From contig CANTFG010000195.1 of the NCBI GenBank assembly GCA_947652605.1, forward strand, positions 46,274 to 110,273: a stretch of DNA of 64,000 nucleotides. Reading direction: 5' to 3'. Shown one piece after another: positions 38,938 to 52,682 of the stretch (position 1 is the first letter of the stretch; each line of letters opens with the position of its first letter). Made by a program: the position numbers and the translations under genes. The notes under the pieces were generated by a model. That model worked only from the letters and a program-made list of their open reading frames with translations, made no database searches and was not told the origin of the DNA. The stretch comes from Elmis aenea. Taxonomy: Eukaryota; Arthropoda; Insecta; Coleoptera; Elmidae.

Positions 38938-41900
38938 TCCTTGAGCGACTATTTCGAAACAATTTCAATTATTGATTTGTATATCACAGAAACAGTTTAT
39001 CCATCGCCTCTTTACATGAATACAATTGTTTTGCATATGTCTTTCAATGAGCTGGTTTTAATTTTTAATAATTTCCTAAAAATACCGTGCTTTAGTTAAT
39101 ACATATGTTCCTTGAGCGACTATTTCGAAACAATTTTAATTATTGATTTGTATATCACAGGAACAGTTTATCCATCGCCTCTTTACATGAATACAATTGT
39201 TTTGCATATGTCTTTCAATGAGCTGGTTTTAATTTTTAATAATTTCCTAAAAATGCCGTGCTTTAGTTAATACATGTGTTCCTTGAGTGACTATTTCGAA
39301 ACAATTTTAATTATTGATTTGTATATCACAGGAACAGTTTATCCATCGCCTCTTTACATGAATACAATTGTTTTGCATATGTCTTTCAATGAGCTGGTTT
39401 TAATTTTTAATAATTTCCTAAAAATACCGTGCTTTAGTTAATACATATGTTCCTTGAGCGACTATTTCGAAACAATTTTAATTATTGATTTGTATATCAC
39501 AGAAACAGTTTATCCATCGCCACTTTACATGAATACAATTGTTTTGCATATGTCTTTTAATGAGCTGGTTTAAATTTTTAATAATTTCCTAAAAATACCG
39601 TGCTTTAGTTAATACATATGTTCCTTGAGCGACTATTTCGAAACAATTTCAATTATTGATTTGTATATCACAGAAACAGTTTATCCATCGCCTCTTTACA
39701 TGAATACAATTGTTTTGCATATGTCTTTCAATGAGCTGGTTTTAATTTTTAATAATTTCCTAAAAATACCGTGCTTTAGTTAATACATATGTTCCTTGAG
39801 CGACTATTTCTAAACAATTTTAATTATTGATTTGTATATCACAGGAACAGTTTATCCATCGCCTCTTTACATGAATACAATTGTTTTGCATATGTCTTTC
39901 AATGAGCTGGTTTTAATTTTTAATAATTTCCTAAAAATGCCGTGCTTTAGTTAATACATGTGTTCCTTGAGCGACTATTTCGAAACAATTTTAATTATTG
40001 ATTTGTATATCACAGAAACAGTTTATCCATCGCCTCTTTACATGAATACAATTGTTTTGCATATGTCTTTCAATGAGCTGGTTTTAATTTTTAATAATTT
40101 CCTAAAAATACCGTGCTTTAGTTAATACATATGTTCCTTGAGCGACTATTTCGAAACAATTTTAATTATTGATTTGTATATCACAGGAACAGTTTATCCA
40201 TCGCCTCTTTACATGAATACAATTGTTTTGCATATGTCTTTCAATGAGCTGGTTTTAATTTTTAATAATTTCCTAAAAATGCCGTGCTTTAGTTAATACA
40301 TGTGTTCCTTGAGCGACTATTTCGAAACAATTTTAATTATTGATTTGTATATCACAGGAACAGTTTATCAATCGCCTCTTTACATGAATACAATTGTTTT
40401 GCATATGTCTTTTAATGAGCTGGTTTTAATTTTTAATAATTTCCTAAAAATACCGTGCTTTAGTTAATACATATGTTCCTTGAGCGACTATTTCGAAACA
40501 ATTTTAATTATTGATTTGTATATCACAGAAACAGTTTATCCATCGCCACTTTACATGAATACAATTGTTTTGCATATGTCTTTTAATGAGCTGGTTTACA
40601 TTTTTAATAATTTCCTAAAAATACCGTGCTTTAGTTAATACATATGTTCCTTGAGCGACTATTTCGAAACAATTTTAATTATTGATTTGTATATCACAGA
40701 AACAGTTTATCCATCGCCTCTTTACATGAATACAATTGTTTTGCATATGTCTTTCAATGAGCTGGTTTTAATTTTTAATAATTTCCTAAAAATACCGTGC
40801 TTTAGTTAATACATATGTTCCTTGAGCGACTATTTCGAAACAATTTTAATTATTGATTTGTATATCACAGAAACAGTTTATCCATCGCCTCTTTACATGA
40901 ATACAATTGTTTTGCATATGTCTTTCAATGAGCTGGTTTTAATTTTTAATAATTTCCTAAAAATACCGTGCTTTAGTTAATACATATGTTCCTTGAGCGA
41001 CTATTTCGAAACAATTTTAATTATTGATTTGTATATCACAGGAACAGTTTATCCATCGCCTCTATACATGAATACAATTGTTTTGCATATGTCTTTCAAT
41101 GAGCTGGTTTTAATTTTTAATAATTTCCTAAAAATACCGTGCTTTAGTTAATACATATGTTCCTTGAGCGACTATTTCGAAACAATTTCAATTATTGATT
41201 TGTATATCACAGAAACAGTTTATCCATCGCCTCTTTACATGAATACAATTGTTTTGCATATGTCTTTCAATGAGCTGGTTTTAATTTTTAATAATTTCCT
41301 AAAAATACCGTGCTTTAGTTAATACATATGTTCCTTGAGCGACTATTTCTAAACAATTTTAATTATTGATTTGTATATCACAGGAACAGTTTATCCATCG
41401 CCTCTTTACATGAATACAATTGTTTTGCATATGTCTTTCAATGAGCTGGTTTTAATTTTTAATAATTTCCTAAAAATGCCGTGCTTTAGTTAATACATGT
41501 GTTCCTTGAGCGACTATTTCGAAACAATTTAAATTATTGATTTGTATATCACAGGAACAGTTTATCCATCGCCTCTTTACATGAATACAATTGTTTTGCA
41601 TATGTCTTTCAATGAGCTGGTTTTAATTTTTAATAATTTCCTAAAAATACCGTGCTTTAGTTAATACATATGTTCCTTGAGCGACTATTTCGAAACAATT
41701 TTAATTATTGATTTGTATATCACAGAAACAGTTTATCCATCGCCTCTTTACATGAATACAATTGTTTTGCATATGTCTTTCAATGAGCTGGTTTTAATTT
41801 TTAATAATTTCCTAAAAATACCGTGCTTTAGTTAATACATATGTTCCTTGAGCGACTATTTCTAAACAATTTTAATTATTGATTTGTATATCACAGGAAC

Positions 41901-44900
41901 AATTTATCCATCGCTTCTTTACATGAATACAATTGTTTTGCATATGTCTTTCAATGAGCTGGTTTTAATTTTTAATAATTTCCTAAAAATACCGTGCTTT
42001 AGTTAATACATATGTTCCTTGAGCGACTATTTCTGAACAATTTTAATTATTGATTTGTATATCACAGGAACAGTTTATCCATCGCCTCTTTACATGAATA
42101 CAATTGTTTTGCATATGTCTTTCAATGAGCTGGTTTTAATTTTTAATAATTTCCTAAAAATACCGTGCTTTAGTTAATACATATGTTCCTTGAGCGACTA
42201 TTTCTGAACAATTTTAATTATTGATTTGTATATCACAGGAACAGTTTATCCATCGCCTCTTTACATGAATACAATTGTTTTGCATATGTCTTTCAATGAG
42301 CTGGTTTTAATTTTTAATAATTTCCTAAAAATACCGTGCTTTAGTTAATACATATGTTCCTTGAGCGACTATTTCGAAACAATTTCAATTATTGATTTGT
42401 ATATCACAGGAACAGTTTATCCATCGCCTCTTTACATGAATACAATTGTTTTGCATATGTCTTTCAATGAGCTGGTTTTAATTTTTAATAATTTCCTAAA
42501 AATACCGTGCTTTAGTTAATACATATGTTCCTTGAGCGACTATTTCGAAACAATTTTAATTATTGATTTGTATATCACAGGAACAGTTTATCCATCGCCT
42601 CTTTACATGAATACAATTGTTTTGCATATGTCTTTCAATGAGCTGGTTTTAATTTTTAATAATTTCCTAAAAATACCGTGCTTTAGTTAATACATATGTT
42701 CCTTGAGCGACTATTTCTAAACAATTTTAATTATTGATTTGTATATCACAGGAACAGTTTATCCATCGCCTCTTTACATGAATACAATTGTTTTGCATAT
42801 GTTTTTCAATGAGCTGGTTTTAATTTTTAATAATTTCCTAAAAATACCGTGCTTTAGTTAATACATATGTTCCTTGAGCGACTATTTCGAAAAAATTTTA
42901 ATTATTGATTTGTATATCACAGGAACAGTTTATCCATCGCCTCTTTACATGAATACAATTGTTTTGCATATGTCTTTCAATGAGCTGGTTTTAATTTTTA
43001 ATAATTTCCTAAAAATACCGTGCTTTAGTTAATACATATGTTCCTTGAGCGCCTATTTCTAAACAATTTTAATTATTGATTTGTATATCACAGGAACAGT
43101 TTATCCATCGCCTCTTTACATGAATACAATTGTTTTGCATATGTCTTTCAATGAGCTGGTTTTAATTTTTAATAATTTCCTAAAAATACCGTGCTTTAGT
43201 TAATACATATGTTCCTTGAGCGACTATTTCTGAACAATTTTAATTATTGATTTGTATATCACAGGAACAGTTTATCCATCACCTCTTTACATGAATACAA
43301 TTGTTTTGCATATGTCTTTCAAAGAGATGGTTTTAATTTTTAATAATTTCCTAAAAATACCGTGCTTTAGTTAATACATATGTTCCTTGAGCGACTATTT
43401 CTACACAATTTTAATTATTGATTTGTATATCACAGGAACAGTTTATCCATCGCCTCTTTACATGAATACAATTGTTTTGCATATGTCTTTCAATGAGCTG
43501 GTTTTAATTTTTAATAATTTCCTAAAAATACCGTGCTTTAGTTAATACATATGTTCCTTGAGCGACTATTTCTGAACAATTTTAATTATTGATTTGTATA
43601 TCACAGGAACAGTTTATCCATCACCTCTTTACATGAATACAATTGTTTTGCATATGTCTTTCAAAGAGATGGTTTTAATTTTTAATAATTTCCTAAAAAT
43701 ACCGTGCTTTAGTTAATACATATGTTCCTTGAGCGACTATTTCGAAACAATTTCAATTATTGATTTGTATATCACAGGAACAGTTTATCCATCGCCTCTT
43801 TACATGAATACAATTGTTTTGCATATGTCTTTCAATGAGCTGGTTTTAATTTTTAATAATTTCCTAAAAATACCGTGCTTTAGTTAATACATATGTTCCT
43901 TGAGCGACTATTTCGAAACAATTTTAATTATTGATTTGTATATCACAGAAACAGTTTATCCATCGCCTCTTTACATGAATACAATTGTTTTGCATATGTC
44001 TTTCAATGAGCTGGTTTTAATTTTTAATAATTTCCTAAAAATACCGTGCTTTAGTTAATACATATGTTCCTTGAGCGACTATTTCGAAACAATTTTAATT
44101 ATTGATTTGTATATCACAGGAACAGTTTATCCATCGCCTCTTTACATGAATACAATTGTTTTGCATGTCTTTCAATGAGCTGGTTTTAATTTTTAATCAT
44201 TTCCTAAAAATACCGTGCTTTAGTTAATACATATGTTCCTTGAGCGACTATTTCGAAAAAAATTTAATTATTGATTTGTATATCACAGGAACAGTTTATC
44301 CATCGCCTCTTTACATGAATACAATTGTTTTGCATATGTCTTTCAATGAGCTGGTTTTAATTTTTAATAATTTCCTAAAAATACCGTGCTTTAGTTAATA
44401 CATATGTTCCTTGAGCGACTATTTCGAAACAATTTCAATTATTGATTTGTATATCACAGAAACAGTTTATCCATCGCCTCTTTACATGAATACAATTGTT
44501 TTGCATATGTCTTTCAATGAGCTGGTTTTAATTTTTAATAATTTCCTAAAAATACCGTGCTTTAGTTAATACATATGTTCCTTGAGCGACTATTTCTAAA
44601 CAATTTTAATTAATGATTTGTATATCACAGGAACAGTTTATCCATCGCCTCTTTACATGAATACAATTGTTTTGCATATGTCTTTCAATGAGCTGGTTTT
44701 AATTTTTAATAATTTCCTAAAAATGCCGTGCTTTAGTTAATACATGTGTTCCTTGAGCGACTATTTCGAAACAATTTTAATTATTGATTTGTATATCACA
44801 GGAACAGTTTATCCATCGCCTCTTTACATGAATACAATTGTTTTGCATGTCTTTCAATGAGCTGGTTTTAATTTTTATTAATTTCCTAAAAATACCGTGC

Positions 44901-46168
44901 TTTAGTTAATACATATGTTCCTTGAGCGACTATTTCGAAACAATTTTAATTATTGATTTGTATATCACAGAAACAGTTTATCCATCGCCACTTTACATGA
45001 ATACAATTGTTTTGCATATGTCTTTTAATGAGCTGGTTTAAATTTTTAATAATTTCCTAAAAATACCGTGCTTTAGTTAATACATATGTTCCTTGAGCGA
45101 CTATTTCGAAACAATTTTAATTATTGATTTGTATATCACAGAAACAGTTTATCCATCGCCACTTTACATGAATACAATTGTTTTGCATATGTCTTTTAAT
45201 GAGCTGGTTTAAATTTTTAATAATTTCCTAAAAATACCGTGCTTTAGTTAATACATATGTTCCTTGAGCGACTATTTCGAAACAATTTCAATTATTGATT
45301 TGTATATCACAGAAACAGTTTATCCATCGCCTCTTTACATGAATACAATTGTTTTGCATATGTCTTTCAATGAGCTGGTTTTAATTTTTAATAATTTCCT
45401 AAAAATATCGTGCTTTAGTTAATACATATGTTCCTTGAGCGACTATTTCGAAACAATTTCAATTATTGATTTGTATATCACAGAAACAGTTTATCCATCG
45501 CCTCTTTACATGAATACAATTGTTTTGCATATGTCTTTCAATGAGCTGGTTTTAATTTTTAATAATTTCCTAAAAATACCGTGCTTTAGTTAATACATAT
45601 GTTCCTTGAGCGACTATTTCTAAACAATTTTAATTATTGATTTGTATATCACAGGAACAGTTTATCCATCGCCTCTTTACATGAATACAATTGTTTTGCA
45701 TATGTCTTTCAATGAGCTGGTTTTAATTTTTAATAATTTCCTAAAAATACCGTGCTTTAGTTAATACATATGTTCCTTGAGCGACTATTTCGAAACAATT
45801 TTAATTATTGATTTGTATATCACAGGAACAGTTTATCCATCGCCTCTTTACATGAATACAATTGTTTTGCATATGTCTTTCAATGAGCTGGTTTTAATTT
45901 TTAATAATTTCCTAAAAATGCCGTGCTTTAGTTAATACATGTGTTCCTTGAGCGACTATTTCGAAACAATTTCAATTATTGATTTGTATATCACAGAAAC
46001 AGTTTATCCATCGCCTCTTTACATGAATACAATTGTTTTGCATATGTCTTTCAATGAGCTGGTTTTAATTTTTAATAATTTCCTAAAAATACCGTGCTTT
46101 AGTTAATACATATGTTCCTTGAGCGACTATTTCGAAACAATTTCAATTATTGATTTGTATATCACAGA

Positions 46169-49100
46169 AACAGTTTATCCATCGCCTCTTTACATGAATA
46201 CAATTGTTTTGCATATGTCTTTCAATGAGCTGGTTTTAATTTTTAATAATTTCCTAAAAATACCGTGCTTTAGTTAATACATATGTTCCTTGAGCGACTA
46301 TTTCTAAACAATTTTAATTATTGATTTGTATATCACAGGAACAGTTTATCCATCGCCTCTTTACATGAATACAATTGTTTTGCATATGTCTTTCAATGAG
46401 CTGGTTTTAATTTTTAATAATTTCCTAAAAATGCCGTGCTTTAGTTAATACATGTGTTCCTTGAGTGACTATTTCGAAACAATTTTAATTATTGATTTGT
46501 ATATCACAGGAACAGTTTATCCATCGCCTCTTTACATGAATACAATTGTTTTGCATATGTCTTTCAATGAGCTGGTTTTAATTTTTAATAATTTCCTAAA
46601 AATACCGTGCTTTAGTTAATACATATGTTCCTTGAGCGACTATTTCAAAACAATTTTAATTATTGATTTGTATATCACAGAAACAGTTTATCCATCGCCA
46701 CTTTACATGAATACAATTGTTTTGCATATGTCTTTTAATGAGCTGGTTTAAATTTTTAATAATTTCCTAAAAATACCGTGCTTTAGTTAATACATATGTT
46801 CCTTGAGCGACTATTTCGAAACAATTTCAATTATTGATTTGTATATCACAGAAACAGTTTATCCATCGCCTCTTTACATGAATACAATTGTTTTGCATAT
46901 GTCTTTCAATGAGCTGGTTTTAATTTTTAATAATTTCCTAAAAATACCGTGCTTTAGTTAATACATATGTTCCTTGAGCGACTATTTCTAAACAATTTTA
47001 ATTATTGATTTGTATATCACAGGAACAGTTTATCCATCGCCTCTTTACATGAATACAATTGTTTTGCATATGTCTTTCAATGAGCTGGTTTTAATTTTTA
47101 ATAATTTCCTAAAAATGCCGTGCTTTAGTTAATACATGTGTTCCTTGAGCGACTATTTCGAAACAATTTTAATTATTGATTTGTATATCACAGGAACAGT
47201 TTATCCATCGCCTCTTTACATGAATACAATTGTTTTGCATATGTCTTTCAATGAGCTGGTTTTAATTTTTAATAATTTCCTAAAAATACCGTGCTTTAGT
47301 TAATACATATGTTCCTTGAGCGACTATTTCGAAACAATTTCAATTATTGATTTGTATATCACAGAAACAGTTTATCCATCGCCTCTTTACATGAATACAA
47401 TTGTTTTGCATATGTCTTTCAATGAGCTGGTTTTAATTTTTAATAATTTCCTAAAAATACCGTGCTTTAGTTAATACATATGTTCCTTGAGCGACTATTT
47501 CGAAACAATTTTAATTATTGATTTGTATATCACAGGAACAGTTTATCCATCGCCTCTTTACATGAATACAATTGTTTTGCATATGTCTTTCAATGAGCTG
47601 GTTTTAATTTTTAATAATTTCCTAAAAATGCCGTGCTTTAGTTAATACATGTGTTCCTTGAGCGACTATTTCGAAACAATTTTAATTATTGATTTGTATA
47701 TCACAGGAACAGTTTATCAATCGCCTCTTTACATGAATACAATTGTTTTGCATATGTCTTTCAATGAGCTGGTTTTAATTTTTAATAATTTCCTAAAAAT
47801 ACCGTGCTTTAGTTAATACATATGTTCCTTGAGCGACTATTTCGAAACAATTTTAATTATTGATTTGTATATCACAGAAACAGTTTATCCATCGCCACTT
47901 TACATGAATACAATTGTTTTGCATATGTCTTTTAATGAGCTGGTTTACATTTTCAATAATTTCCTAAAAATACCGTGCTTTAGTTAATACATATGTTCCT
48001 TGAGCGACTATTTCGAAACAATTTCAATTATTGATTTGTATATCACAGGAACAGTTTATCCATCGCCTCTTTACATGAATACAATTGTTTTGCATATGTC
48101 TTTCAATGAGCTGGTTTTAATTTTTAATAATTTCCTAAAAATACCGTGCTTTAGTTAATACATATGTTCCTTGAGCGACTATTTCTGAACAATTTTAATT
48201 ATTGATTTGTATATCACAGGAACAGTTTATCCATCGCCTCTTTACATGAATACAATTGTTTTGCATATGTCTTTCAATGAGCTGGTTTTAATTTTTAATA
48301 ATTTCCTAAAAATACCGTGCTTTAGTTAATACATATGTTCCTTGAGCGACTATTTCTAAACAATTTTAATTATTGATTTGTATATCACAGGAACAGTTTA
48401 TCCATCGCCTCTTTACATGAATACAATTGTTTTGCATATGTCTTTCAATGAGCTGGTTTTAATTTTTAATAATTTCCTAAAAATACCGTGCTTTAGTTAC
48501 TACATATGTTCCTTGAGCGACTATTTCTAAACAATTTTAATTATTGATTTGTATATCACAGGAACAGTTTATCCATCGCCTCTTTACATGAATACAATTG
48601 TTTTGCATATGTCTTTCAATGAGCTGGTTTTAATATTTAATAATTTCCTAAAAATACCGTGCTTTAGTTAATACATATGTTCCTTGAGCGACTATTTCTG
48701 AACAATTTTAATTATTGATTTGTATATCACAGGAACAGTTTATCCATCGCCTCTTTACATGAATACAATTGTTTTGCATATGTCTTTCAATGAGCTGGTT
48801 TTAATTTTTAATAATTTCCTAAAAATACCGTGCTTTAGTTAATACATATGTTCCTTGAGCGACTATTTCTAAACAATTTTAATTATTGATTTGTATATCA
48901 CAGGAACAGTTTATCCATCGCCTCTTTACATGAATACAATTGTTTTGCATATGTCTTTCAATGAGCTGGTTTTAATTTTTAATAATTTCCTAAAAATGCC
49001 GTGCTTTAGTTAATACATGTGTTCCTTGAGTGACTATTTCGAAACAATTTTAATTATTGATTTGTATATCACAGGAACAGTTTATCCATCGCCTCTTTAC

Positions 49101-51313
49101 ATGAATACAATTGTTTTGCATATGTCTTTCAATGAGCTGGTTTTAATTTTTAATAATTTCCTAAAAATACCGTGCTTTAGTTAATACATATGTTCCTTGA
49201 GCGACTATTTCGAAACAATTTTAATTATTGATTTGTATATCACAGAAACAGTTTATCCATCGCCACTTTACATGAATACAATTGTTTTGCATATGTCTTT
49301 TAATGAGCTGGTTTAAATTTTTAATAATTTCCTAAAAATACCGTGCTTTAGTTAATACATATGTTCCTTGAGCGACTATTTCGAAACAATTTCAATTATT
49401 GATTTGTATATCACAGAAACAGTTTATCCATCGCCTCTTTACATGAATACAATTGTTTTGCATATGTCTTTCAATGAGCTGGTTTTAATTTTTAATAATT
49501 TCCTAAAAATACCGTGCTTTAGTTAATACATATGTTCCTTGAGCGACTATTTCTAAACAATTTTAATTATTGATTTGTATATCACAGGAACAGTTTATCC
49601 ATCGCCTCTTTACATGAATACAATTGTTTTGCATATGTCTTTCAATGAGCTGGTTTTAATTTTTAATAATTTCCTAAAAATGCCGTGCTTTAGTTAATAC
49701 ATGTGTTCCTTGAGCGACTATTTCGAAACAATTTTAATTATTGATTTGTATATCACAGGAACAGTTTATCCATCGCCTCTTTACATGAATACAATTGTTT
49801 TGCATATGTCTTTCAATGAGCTGGTTTTAATTTTTAATAATTTCCTAAAAATACCGTGCTTTAGTTAATACATATGTTCCTTGAGCGACTATTTCGAAAC
49901 AATTTCAATTATTGATTTGTATATCACAGAAACAGTTTATCCATCGCCTCTTTACATGAATACAATTGTTTTGCATATGTCTTTCAATGAGCTGGTTTTA
50001 ATTTTTAATAATTTCCTAAAAATACCGTGCTTTAGTTAATACATATGTTCCTTGAGCGACTATTTCGAAACAATTTTAATTATTGATTTGTATATCACAG
50101 GAACAGTTTATCCATCGCCTCTTTACATGAATACAATTGTTTTGCATATGTCTTTCAATGAGCTGGTTTTAATTTTTAATAATTTCCTAAAAATGCCGTG
50201 CTTTAGTTAATACATGTGTTCCTTGAGCGACTATTTCGAAACAATTTTAATTATTGATTTGTATATCACAGGAACAGTTTATCAATCGCCTCTTTACATG
50301 AATACAATTGTTTTGCATATGTCTTTCAATGAGCTGGTTTTAATTTTTAATAATTTCCTAAAAATACCGTGCTTTAGTTAATACATATGTTCCTTGAGCG
50401 ACTATTTCGAAACAATTTTAATTATTGATTTGTATATCACAGAAACAGTTTATCCATCGCCACTTTACATGAATACAATTGTTTTGCATATGTCTTTTAA
50501 TGAGCTGGTTTACATTTTTAATAATTTCCTAAAAATACCGTGCTTTAGTTAATACATATGTTCCTTGAGCGACTATTTCGAAACAATTTCAATTATTGAT
50601 TTGTATATCACAGGAACAGTTTATCCATCGCCTCTTTACATGAATACAATTGTTTTGCATATGTCTTTCAATGAGCTGGTTTTAATTTTTAATAATTTCC
50701 TAAAAATACCGTGCTTTAGTTAATACATATGTTCCTTGAGCGACTATTTCTGAACAATTTTAATTATTGATTTGTATATCACAGGAACAGTTTATCCATC
50801 GCCTCTTTACATGAATACAATTGTTTTGCATATGTCTTTCAATGAGCTGGTTTTAATTTTTAATAATTTCCTAAAAATACCGTGCTTTAGTTAATACATA
50901 TGTTCCTTGAGCGACTATTTCTAAACAATTTTAATTATTGATTTGTATATCACAGGAACAGTTTATCCATCGCCTCTTTACATGAATACAATTGTTTTGC
51001 ATATGTCTTTCAATGAGCTGGTTTTAATTTTTAATAATTTCCTAAAAATACCGTGCTTTAGTTACTACATATGTTCCTTGAGCGACTATTTCTAAACAAT
51101 TTTAATTATTGATTTGTATATCACAGGAACAGTTTATCCATCGCCTCTTTACATGAATACAATTGTTTTGCATATGTCTTTCAATGAGCTGGTTTTAATT
51201 TTTAATAATTTCCTAAAAATACCGTGCTTTAGTTAATACATATGTTCCTTGAGCGACTATTTCTGAACAATTTTAATTATTGATTTGTATATCACAGGAA
51301 CAGTTTATCCATC
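46169..51313 (+). repeat. 15-monomer higher-order repeat, 2565-bp unit, two copies
   Basis: The spacing is exactly 15 x 171. Markers are TTGAGTGAC at 46466 and 49031, TTTACATTTT at 47948 and 50513, TATCAATCG near 47717 and 50282, and TTACTAC at 48500 and 51065. Three private differences are seen: TTTCAAAAC at about 46647 against TTTCGAAAC, TTTTCAATAATT near 47954 against TTTTTAATAATT, and TAATATTTAAT near 48635. The boundaries are CAGAAAC against CAGGAAC at 46168 and CATCGCC against CATCACC at 48749/51314. Confidence 0.9.
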
Positions 51314-52682
51314 ACCTCTTTACATGAATACAATTGTTTTGCATATGTCTTTCAAAGAGATGGTTTTAATTTTTAATAATTTCCTAAAAATACCGTGCTT
51401 TAGTTAATACATATGTTCCTTGAGCGACTATTTCGAAACAATTTCAATTATTAATTTGTATATCACAGGAACAGTTTATCCATCGCCTCTTTACATGAAT
51501 ACAATTGTTTTGCATATGTCTTTCAATGAGCTGGTTTTAATTTTTAATAATTTCCTAAAAATACCGTGCTTTAGTTAATACATATGTTCCTTGAGCGACT
51601 ATTTCGAAACAATTTTAATTATTGATTTGTATATCACAGAAACAGTTTATCCATCGCCTCTTTACATGAATACAATTGTTTTGCATATGTCTTTCAATGA
51701 GCTGGTTTTAATTTTTAATAATTTCCTAAAAATACCGTGCTTTAGTTAATACATATGTTCCTTGAGCGACTATTTCGAAACAATTTTAATTATTGATTTG
51801 TATATCACAGGAACAGTTTATCCATCGCCTCTTTACATGAATACAATTGTTTTGCATGTCTTTCAATGAGCTGGTTTTAATTTTTAATCATTTCCTAAAA
51901 ATACCGTGCTTTAGTTAATACATATGTACCTTGAGCGACTATTTCGAAACAATTTTAATTATTGATTTGTATATCACAGGAAGAGTTTATCCTTCGCATC
52001 TTTACATGAAAAAAATTGTTTTGCATATGTCTTTCAATGAGCTGGTTTTAATTTTTAATAATTTCCTAAAAATGCCGTGCTTTAGTTAATACATGTGTTC
52101 CTTGAGCGACTATTTCGAAAAAATTTTAATTATTGATTTGTATATCACAGGAACAGTTTATCCATCGCCTCTTTACATGAATACAATTGTTTTGCATATG
52201 TCTTTCAATGAGCTGGTTTTAATTTTTAATAATTTCCTAAAAATACCGTGCTTTAGTTAATACATATGTTCCTTGAGCGACTATTTCGAAACAATTTTAA
52301 TTATTGATTTGTATATCACAGAAACAGTTTATCCATCGCCACTTTACATGAATACAATTGTTTTGCATATGTCTTTTAATGAGCTGGTTTACATTTTTAA
52401 TAATTTCCTAAAAATACCGTGCTTTAGTTAATACATATGTTCCTTGAGCGACTATTTCGAAACAATTTTAATTATTGATTTGTATATCACAGAAACAGTT
52501 TATCCATCGCCTCTTTACATGAATACAATTGTTTTGCATATGTCTTTCAATGAGCTGTTTTTAATTTTTAATAATTTCCTAAAAATACCGTGCTTTAGTT
52601 AATACATATGTTCCTTGAGCGACTATTTCTAAACAATTTTAATTATTGATTTGTATATCACAGGAACAATTTATCCACCGCT

